Assembly: GCA_022560025.1 (NCBI GenBank)
Contig: JAFISE010000004.1
Location: forward strand, 462,571-526,570
DNA: 64,000 bases
Direction: 5' to 3'
From: Stagonosporopsis chrysanthemi
Lineage: Eukaryota; Ascomycota; Dothideomycetes; Pleosporales; Didymellaceae
Of the stretch, positions 56,006 to 64,000 are shown piece by piece (within the stretch, counting starts at the first letter, position 1; each line of letters starts with the position of its first letter). The notes beneath the pieces are model-generated. The model was given only the letters and a program-made list of their open reading frames with translations, was not told where the DNA came from and searched no databases. The translations under genes were made by a program, and so were the position numbers.

Positions 56006-56295
56006 CAATAGCCTTGCTGGTTAAACTGTCGCAGAAGCCATGGCTTAAAAATACGTGGTAGAAGTCTGGTCACGCCTCTTCGCCGGTTTTGTGGCGACAA
56101 GAACCTGGGAGGTGGGGGCTTGCAAAACAACAAGACTTCAGCAACGAAGCATCTTGTTTTGAGAGGGACATTGCCCCAACGGCTATACTGATAATGTAAA
56201 ACCATACGACGAAGCATCGAACCAGAACCCTGAAACTGCGACCGCATCACGAGCTGAAATGGCAAGTAAGGAGAACTGCCAACACAAGCCCCAAC

Positions 56296-58262
56296 TCAGC
56301 CAGCGACAGGTGTATCTGCTCGCTCCTGAGGCAGGTCTGGAACAAGTACGACTCCGAGCAGCTTCATGCCATTCTGCAACACAACCCTGGTAGCCTCAAG
56401 CAACGCAACAAGGCCTGGAGAAATATCGATCTTGTCCTCTTCCTCCTCAAGGCAATCCGATAGCTGTTCTGTAATAGCCGTCAAATATGTTACAATGCCA
56501 GCGGGCTCGAGTGATTGGAAGGTGGCGTTCACGACTTCAGGATACTGGGCCAGTACTCGCAGAAGATTGGCCTGATCCTCGTCTGCCAGCGCCTCGAACT
56601 GCTCATCGGTTAACTCGGCAGAGGCAGTTTGTCCTTTCAGAAGAGCGCAGATCCTGGCATAGCAGGACTGCAGGTTTGGTCCAGTCCCGGGCCTGAAAGA
56701 TGTAAGCGCGTCCATATCAAAAGCATGAGTGCTAGCTGCACGGTTTGACAATTCCTGCACCAGGAGTGAGGACGTCGCTAATGCCTTGACGGCCTGCTCT
56801 GAGCTCACTAGATGGGCGGCTTTTTCTGCATCGACATCGGCAAGAGTCTTCATCGTTACTTCGCAAACATCGAGGATAGCTTCAGGCTTGTAGCCTTTAC
56901 CCAGCGCAGCTCCCATTTTGGACACCTCGCTGAATCGGACATGCTGGACTTTGCTGACGAGATCCTTCATGTCTAGGGCCTCAAGAATCTTGAGGAGATG
57001 CGTGAAGTGTACACTGTTGTCACTCGCGACGACATACACCATCTTGTCGAACGCATACTTCCTAGACCGCTCCAATACAGCAGCAAGGTCCCGCAGAAGG
57101 TATGTGCTGCTGCCTGAACGATCTCGGATAATAGCGGTCCCGGCTTTAGCGCCTAGCTTTTGCATGTGTACAATCCACGCGCCTCCACTCTCCTCGGAGA
57201 GCTCTCTGTCTTTCAGCAGTTTTTCAACTTCAGCCATGACTTCTCGAGAGACCTGGGACTCTCCAGAGTACTCGTCGAACTGTACGCCAAGTCGCTCGTA
57301 GAAGTCGGTGTAGTTCTCGATATTGGCCTTCCGGACGCGCTCCCAGAAAGCGACGATCGTCTTGTCCCCAGCTTCGAGATTCTTAAAAGCCTCGTTACGC
57401 TCAGCAAAGATACCTTGGCTTTCGATCTCGACTTGCGCTTCACCCTCGTCCTTCCCTTCTTTAGCTGCATCGTCGCGAGCCTTCTTGCTTGCTGCCTGTT
57501 CAGGCTGGAAGAGGTCTTCGATTTGATGATAGACGTCCAGCAAGTGTTCCACCGGATCCTTCTCGAAGGCTTCTTCAGAGCCAAATTTGTCCCACCCGAC
57601 TTTCAGAAGAGCAATTGGCTTGCCCCAATCGCCGAGATAATTGACGCGTGCGACCTCCCAGCCGAGCGACTCGTACAGCCGGCTGATGAATGCTCCAATG
57701 ATCGTACTGCGCAAGTGCTTTCCCTGGAGCTCGCTCATGATATTGGGTGATGAAAACTCAATGACAGCCTTGTTGGTTGCCCCATGTACAATTCGAGAGC
57801 CATATGTTGATCCGCGATCAAGAATGTACGGCAGAAGAATCTTCGCTACCACGTCCAGCCTCAGGAACACTCGCAGATGCACGCCGTCGAGGAAGGGTGG
57901 ATCGAACAGAGCGTGGTCCTTTGGAAACTGGTCATACGAATCAGCTAATATCATGAAGTTCCAATATCCAACCTCACCTTATCTACCAGTTGAGAAGACA
58001 ACTCCGCAGGTTTGCGTCCTGGGCACAGCTTTGGCACGGTCACAGAGACATCGCCATTGAAGATGTTGTTAGGCCATTGAATTGACTTGTATGCAACTTG
58101 GATATCGCATTCGACGAGTTCAGAAAGCAATTTTGCGAGCGTTGTGCGACACAAATCGAGCGGGTTGGTCAGAATGCTGGTGTCAACAAATTCCGAGGTA
58201 GGTGCAGAGACCGATAGATTTTCCAGCAATTCCGCCAGTCCAGCCTGATTGAGTGTCGACAT
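56296..58262 (-). CDS. Arginyl-tRNA-synthetase-like protein lacking HIGH and KMSKS motifs
   Basis: Exons 58262-57978 and 57927-56296, intron 50 nt (GTGAGG..ACCAG), 638 residues, close to the yeast cytosolic ArgRS in length and colinear with it. Conserved landmarks: PGRKPAELSSQLVDKFPKDH, VIEFSSPNI, HLRSTIIGAFISRLYESLGW, RVNYLGDWGKP, YSGESQVSREV, YAFDKMVYVVAS and a DALR-like C-terminal helical domain ending NGMKLLGVVLVP. The HIGH motif, H-A-G-H in ArgRS, is Q-G-K-H here (163-166). The MSTRKG (KMSKS) loop is replaced by SKMGAALGKGYKP (about 431-443). Both ATP-binding signatures are thus altered while the fold is kept, and the frame is intact. Housekeeping ArgRS activity is unlikely; a duplicated, repurposed or resistance-type paralogue is more plausible. 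Confidence 0.85.
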
Positions 58263-59056
58263 TGCGGTTGCCTGACTGCTCCAGTTTTGAATGAGTTGAG
58301 GTAAAGCAAGGGTTCGAGTTTTGCGCACTGTAGATTACGATGTGCAATACTCAGGCATCGATGACATACGAAGACAAGAGGGCAGCCCCTCAATACTAAA
58401 TCATTCATAGGCCGCGCGCCCAACTACATCATTGTGTGGTGTTGGAGCTTCAGCCTCGCATCAAGATGACTGCCACGTTGTAAAGCACGAGTGTAGAGTC
58501 GTGGACGGACGGGATTGGTGGTAAGGCTATGCCTTCCGCATCAGTCCATCTGCATCGCATCAAGAGCTACCATTGGACATGGTTAATGGCTCTCTCAAAT
58601 GCTGATTACGGCAGACTCGAAACCGGCAAATGAATATTGACTTAGACAGTAACGATGCGCAAAGTCGTCCTATGCGGGCACATGAGGAAGCAGCATCCGA
58701 GTCTAAATCCGATTCCTGCGGAAATTCTTGACCCTAACGTTCTAATCACTGCTAGACACGTAAGAGTTTCAGATTGTAAATAAGTACTTTTAGCTTTCTT
58801 CTTGAGTCCGCTGTAGTCAAGTGCTGCTTCACAGAACTGAACAAGCTTTTCATTCGAACGCTATTTTATATTGGCATCACAAGGCTATTGGTTTGGACCG
58901 ACTAGATTTTCTCTAGAAATTATTAAAATTCTTCTTATCTACTAAATGTAGGGTCTAAAGAAGATTATACATGGTGTGCAAGTCTAATATGCTCCTCTCT
59001 CGTAGATTTTGGGTAGACAAACTTGCCAGCCCGAACAAATCCACATCGCCCAGTGT
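58263..59056. other. Intergenic, 794 bp
   Basis: Between the ArgRS-like start (-) and the ABC transporter stop (-). The 3' half (58740-58980) is AT-rich, consistent with the transporter 3' UTR. No gene supported. Confidence 0.45.
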
Positions 59057-62000
59057 CTATGTTGCGCGTTTGGTAGCCTTGGTCCTCAACTTCATCATAA
59101 GGAATACTAGAGCATAGCTGCTGCTGCAGAAAAGTACCACAATGGCAGCGTTCCTCCATCCGTAGTATTCTTCCTTCAAATTGAGCGTTTTGAGAAATCC
59201 GGCGCCGTCCGAGAATTGGCATACTTGGCAGTTTGCAACCGCGCCTGGGTTGAGTAGGTTGGACTCGATACCCATACCTTCTTGGTAAAGCGACAGATAT
59301 TCGCCGCAAGTCTGGTTTGAAGGTGGATCGAAAACTGCTAGCTCGCTTGGGTTGCAGGTAACTTTAGCTGACCAGGATGTGAACACAAGGAGCGAAGACA
59401 TGAGGTAGTTGAAGGGGTCTATGTAGTAGATCCTGCAGATGTCTGTGTCAGCCGAGGTCTAAGAAACAATCTAAAAGGGAGTCGTACCAGTATCGCCAGA
59501 ATGCTGTGATCTGACTGTACGGAGCCAGGACACCGGAAAAGGACACTAATGTCGTGATGACAAGCGGGTTCACGAGCGAAGCAAAAACAGCGTTGGGAGA
59601 GTAGGCTGCAATCATCTGCCCAATTCCAGTGTAGAGGAATTCGTAGAACACCTGCTGGCGTGTTAGTCACTTTATATGCCCCTTAGAAGTAAGTGACTTA
59701 CAACAACGAAGAACGTGCTACCAGCGTATTTGGCATCGGTAGGTAATCCGACCGTAAAGTACCAGCAAACAAAGTACAATAGTGCGCAAATAATCAGGTA
59801 CGGCATCTCGGAAACGATAAGACCCGTGACGAACGGTGCCCAATGGTATGTCTTACTCTTCTTTTCACGTGTTTCGTAGATATCCCGACGATCGATAAAC
59901 AAAGGTTGCAACTGTGCGATGACTCCAGGTGCCACGAAAATGAAGTTGAAGACGGTAAACAACCGCAGCTGCAGATCGTTTAGGCTATCGCCAACCTGCC
60001 AGAAGGTGAATCCGTTCAACAGTGGGAGTGAGATATGCAAGACGAACTTGTTGTCCAGATACTCAATGTTGCGGAAAATTGAAATGTTCATGCGGTGACT
60101 GACAATCTTGATCTGCTCCCACATGGGTGCTGCGAATGCGTGCCCGTCGTCAGAGTAGCCTGGAGGTTTCTCTGCAGCCTCTGAAATCAGCCTATCAATA
60201 TCGTTGGTCACTTGTTCGTGCTCTGGTGACTCGAGCCAAACTTTGTTCCAGTCCTGGCCACGCGAAAGACTGCCAGACACCACCTCGATCATGTGTTCGG
60301 CTGGGTTGGCTTCATCTGGACAAGGTGCTCCTCTGACAGCGAAGTAGTTCTTGACTGTTTTTGCGTCCTCTCCGATGTCGCCGAAATACACAGTCTTTCC
60401 ACCCTTAGATAACAGAAGGAGGGTATCGAATTGTGCAAACAACTGTGCCGATGGCTGGTGGATTGTCACTAGAACAGCCTGACCAACCTCAGCCAGCTTG
60501 CGCAAGAAACGTACAATATTGTAAGCAGCCTGGCCGTCAAGACCGGACGTTGGCTCATCCAAGAATATCAGAATACTGGGTTTGGCAACCAATTCGACAC
60601 CAATAGTGAGACGCTTGCGCTGTTCAACTGATAATCCAGCTCCTGGACGCCCTACGAGCGTATTCTCGATGTCGTGCAGCTGAAGTAGGTCGATAATTGT
60701 GTCCACATATCGCAACTTTTCTGCCCGGGGCGTGTCGCGAGATTGACGAAGGAGGGCTGAGAACTCTAGGGCTTCTCGCACGGTTGCCAAAGGCTCATGC
60801 ACGTCCATCTGCTCTACGTACCCGGCACTCCTCTGAAATGAAACTGGAAGGTCACGCCCATCGACTTGTACGGAGCCATGAATCACGCCGTCAGTCTTGC
60901 GTTGAGCCAGTACATCGAGCAGGGTCGTTTTGCCTGCACCTGATGATCCCATCAGGGCGCCCAGCATACCAGGTTTGACATAGCCTTGGACATTATCTAG
61001 AAGAACTCGATCACCAGTCGGGGTACTGACCGTGTAGGTGAGGTTCTTCCAGGTAAAGACACTGGTGTTGTGGATGAGTTGGTTCTCGAGAGTGACGTCA
61101 TAGTTGGCCGATTTCGCGCTAGTTTCCACACCTGCTGGCGCCTCCTCGTCCCGCTTCAGTAATCCTTGAACTTTGCTTCGCTTTTCTTGGGGAACCAGTA
61201 GACCGCGACCTCCTTCGCCCATCTTCTTCCATCTAGATGTGAATACCATCGTGAGAACGACGTAAAAGATCCACCAAGCGCAGAGGATGCCGAAGTTGCG
61301 CCAGATGTTGCCATGACTGAAGCCAAGATGCTGGAGATAGTCATCACCTGACACGATCGTTGCGCCCGGGCGCGCGCCGCCGACACCTGTGCAGGCTTGA
61401 GGACTTTGACCAGGCGCATATCCCTCACCGTTAGGAACGAGATAAGGACCGACACAGGGAATTTCTTGTCCGTGGAACTCGTTTCCAAGAAGTGCTTCGA
61501 ATCCATAGGCCATAGGGTTTATCCAGTAGAGCCAAACGAACCAAGGGTGCATTAAAGGCTTGATAATCATGAAGCCCATATACACGAACATGCTGACGAT
61601 CACAAGTCCTGACGCCTTTGTCGCAGCATCGAAAGTCGGGAACGCGGCTCCTATCAAGCGGAACAGTTGCGTCATTGCCATTGCCGCCATGAATGTAATA
61701 GCCCAAAAGGTAAAGAATGCCGCAGCGGTGTAGCGGAATCCGACCATAAAGTAGAGTATTAGACCGAATTGCGTTATTTGGAACAGCAGAATAGGGAGGT
61801 CCGTGGCGATCTGAGCAACAACAAAAGCAATCGGATGATGCAGGGCAAAAGATCGATGTTTGGCCATGATGGGCCTTCCTGTGAACGAGTCCGTGACTTC
61901 AGAAAGCGCGATGAGAGCGGGATAGAGGAGTGAAAAAAAGAGCGCACCGCTCTTGAGGAAAAGACCAGCCGAGTTTGAAGGCGCGTTGTAGAAGAGAGAG

Positions 62001-63463
62001 CCGCCCAAGAGCCTAAAGCATGTAAGTAGAGGCCGTTCACCAAGAGGGTTGATCTTACGCTTGGACAGTCGCAGAGCCTTGCTTGAAAAACAAAGTTGCC
62101 TTGTCACCCCACATTATCTGATATTGGCGGATGACAGCTGCCCTGATCTGTGTAAAGAATCCGACAGTCTCAGCGGATCTCTTGAGTAGTCGAGGGTTCT
62201 TTTCTAGAGTGACCATCGCCTTAAAATCGGATGTGTTTTGTGCCGCCTCCGCACTGCAAGCATATCCGCACTCAGCAAGCATCCTTGGTTTCGCGGTCGA
62301 TGCGTCGTAAGCTGCACGGATTTCATTAGCAGTACGAGGGAACTTTTGTTCGTATCCAGGAGTAATCACACGCTCGGTAGGTACTGTTGCACCGGTCAAG
62401 AAGTCGGCCTTGTTGGCTGCAGGGTTGCAGAAAAAGCCGAGTTCTTCCATGAATGGCACTGCTTCCTCGCGAAGGCCATAGAAGATTTGTTTTCCTTCGT
62501 CCAGAACCAGGACCTTGTCGAATTGTTCGAAGATACCATCACCGGCTTGATATAGGGTGGCGATCGTCGTGAGGCCGAGGATGTCGGTCATAGCCCGCAT
62601 GGCTCTGGCCCACTCTAGGGCAGTACTGGCGTCGAGTCCTCGAGTCTAAAGAGAGTGTCAGTCTGAGGTAAAATATGATAAGAGGATTTACTAACACTGT
62701 TGTCCCAGGCAAAGACGCTGCCTCGACTTGCAAGACACTCGACAATCGAGACGCGCTTTCTCTCACCTCCTGACACTCCACGAATGTAGGCATCTCCTAC
62801 TTTGGTGCCTTTTGTATGCTCGATACTCATGGCGGATAGTAAAAAGTCCTCTTGGATCTGCGCATACTCTTCTGCATCCTTTACACCCTCTGGTAGGTGA
62901 AAGGGGACCCTCAATCTAGTGGCGAAATCGACCGTCTCGCCCACGGTCAGAGACGGAAAGAAGATCTCCTCCTCAGTATTCATTATAATCTGGCCGCGAT
63001 AGTCTTCCGCTTCGACATTTGACATGCTACCAAACGACACCTCTCCTTCCACTTCGGCGTATCCGAGACGATTGTTCGATAACATGTTCAGTAAACTTGT
63101 ACACCCTGCATCTGGACGACCGAGCACCAAGAGCATCTCTCCAGGCTTCACGCAACCAAATGAAGAGTCGATAATCGTCTTCTTTGGAACATTCTTGGAG
63201 CCTTTCCCGAAGGGGATGAATTGTGAGATGACGTTCTCATTGAACAGTGCTTCGTTGCTCACGCCCTTGACAGTGAGATTGTTCCATGTTACGCCGAGTT
63301 TCTTGGGCTTGGAGTTTTTTGTTTGGAGGCGACGCTTGAGGTCTTTTACTTTCTGGTACATATGCGGTGCTTCGACTTTGTCGGTCTGAGATTCCTCCGA
63401 CGTATACGGATTGATGTCGGTGACGTTTGTGACGCCTGAAATTGTGGACGCCGGTGTGTCCAT
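59057..63463 (-). CDS. PDR-type ABC-G transporter, full length
   Basis: Five exons: 63463-62696, 62645-62059, 62012-59702, 59651-59488 and 59432-59057, 1401 residues; introns 46-55 nt. Order NBD1-TMD1-NBD2-TMD2. NBD1 has the fungal PDR Walker A variant with Cys for Lys (GRPDAGCT, 115-122), signature VSGGERKRVSI and NSTRGLDAST. NBD2 has a canonical Walker A (GSSGAGKTTLLDVLAQRKT), signature GLSVEQRKRLTIGVEL and LDEPTSGLDGQAAYN. TMD1 includes GFRYTAAAFFTFWAITFMA and the large external loop after NPMAYGFEALLGNEFHGQ; TMD2 ends FWRYWIYYIDPFNYL and a Cys-containing loop. Plasma-membrane efflux of hydrophobic compounds, azoles or endogenous metabolites is typical. Complete and apparently functional. 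Confidence 0.95.
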
Positions 63464-64000
63464 AGAATAGAGCTGGGTATTTAATGATGCAAGATGTTTG
63501 CAAAGAAGGTCTGTTTACGATTGCGGGAACGGATATGATTAGGGGTTGTATGGGAAAGAGTATTAATGGATATCGATGCCGGCTAGAAGCAAGTTGAAAG
63601 TATTTTAAATACAGTACATCGAGAGAGCTACAGGTACTTATTACTTTCTTACGTTCAATCCATCGTCTTCGTACGGAGATCACGTCAAATTCGATGCCTG
63701 TAGTGGTTTTCTCAGACGGTGCAACACCGTTCCGGCGGTAAAATCCAGCAGAATACTGCAGACGTGAATTGCGCCCGTAAGCCTAGAGCAGATAGCAAAC
63801 TTCACCGTTGGCGGCTCTGCAGTGGTACACAGTCAGGCACTAACCAACAAAGGTCTCGTGACCCTCATGCCTCGAAGCTGTGGGAAGCAAATTGCCCAGA
63901 TTAAGCTAGTCGATATAGTTTTGGGCCACATATAGTTTTGGGCCACCCAACCAAGAACGCCACCACGAACTGCACCGCGATTTACTCAACAACAACGCTT
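63464..64000. other. Upstream region of the ABC transporter, window end
   Basis: 537 bp. Contains the presumed transporter promoter and a 17-bp perfect tandem duplication at 63913-63946. No gene supported. Confidence 0.4.
63913..63946. repeat. 17-bp perfect tandem duplication
   Basis: ATATAGTTTTGGGCCAC occurs twice head to tail (63913-63929 and 63930-63946). Noncoding. Confidence 0.85.

Noticed and set aside
63719..63904. 61-codon plus-strand ORF at the right end
   Set aside because: Short, charged, no domain; lies in the presumed ABC-transporter promoter.
1..64000. CRISPR arrays, bacterial operons, prophage or integron structure
   Set aside because: The window is intron-containing fungal nuclear DNA; no such structures are present.

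Overview
This is nuclear DNA of a filamentous ascomycete (Pezizomycotina; the gene set and style suggest Dothideomycetes, probably Pleosporales, but the class is an inference). The evidence is consistent: many short spliceosomal introns (mostly 44-110 nt, GT..AG, often with a CTAAC-type branch sequence), no bacterial operon or Shine-Dalgarno structure, a HET-domain gene, a C2H2/Fungal_trans regulator, a PDR-type ABC transporter, and eukaryotic housekeeping genes (MCM7, PEX1, SmB, uL5, mitochondrial pyruvate carrier). I rebuilt gene models by hand from donor, acceptor and frame continuity. Every complete spliced model closes as an intact reading frame.

Layout. 1-16 kb: a serine/arginine-rich unknown protein running off the left edge (-), an Sfk1/Frag1-type membrane protein (+), a proline/glutamine-rich unknown (-), a large WW-domain plus PhoD-like phosphatase protein (+) and a CorA-like two-helix membrane protein (+). 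16-22 kb: a small three-exon gene (-) with hexapeptide repeats and a cysteine-rich zinc-binding tail, a gene-poor stretch, and a HET gene (-) broken by one in-frame stop. 22-37 kb, a dense housekeeping block: uL5/RPL11 (-), SmB (+, with a 9-nt microexon), MPC1 (+), PEX1 (-), MCM7 (+), molybdenum cofactor sulfurase (+). 37-41 kb: one unknown Ser/Pro-rich protein and long low-complexity intergenic DNA.

41-53 kb looks like a small catabolic or specialised-metabolism neighbourhood: a cis-CaaD-like tautomerase, an AT-rich block with terminal-inverted-repeat-like ends, an alpha/beta hydrolase, an MBL-fold hydrolase, a C2H2 + Fungal_trans regulator, a decayed aldehyde dehydrogenase, a short-chain dehydrogenase and a kappa-class GST. 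53-64 kb: ornithine aminotransferase, an unknown ORF, an arginyl-tRNA-synthetase-like protein that has lost both class-I signature motifs, and a full-length PDR transporter, all on the minus strand.

The items most worth a second look are the motif-less ArgRS paralogue beside the PDR pump, the 41-53 kb cluster with its dead aldehyde dehydrogenase, the repeat-plus-cysteine small gene at 16.3-16.8 kb, the SmB microexon, and the HET gene with a single nonsense codon. Family assignments rest on recognised motifs, not on a search.
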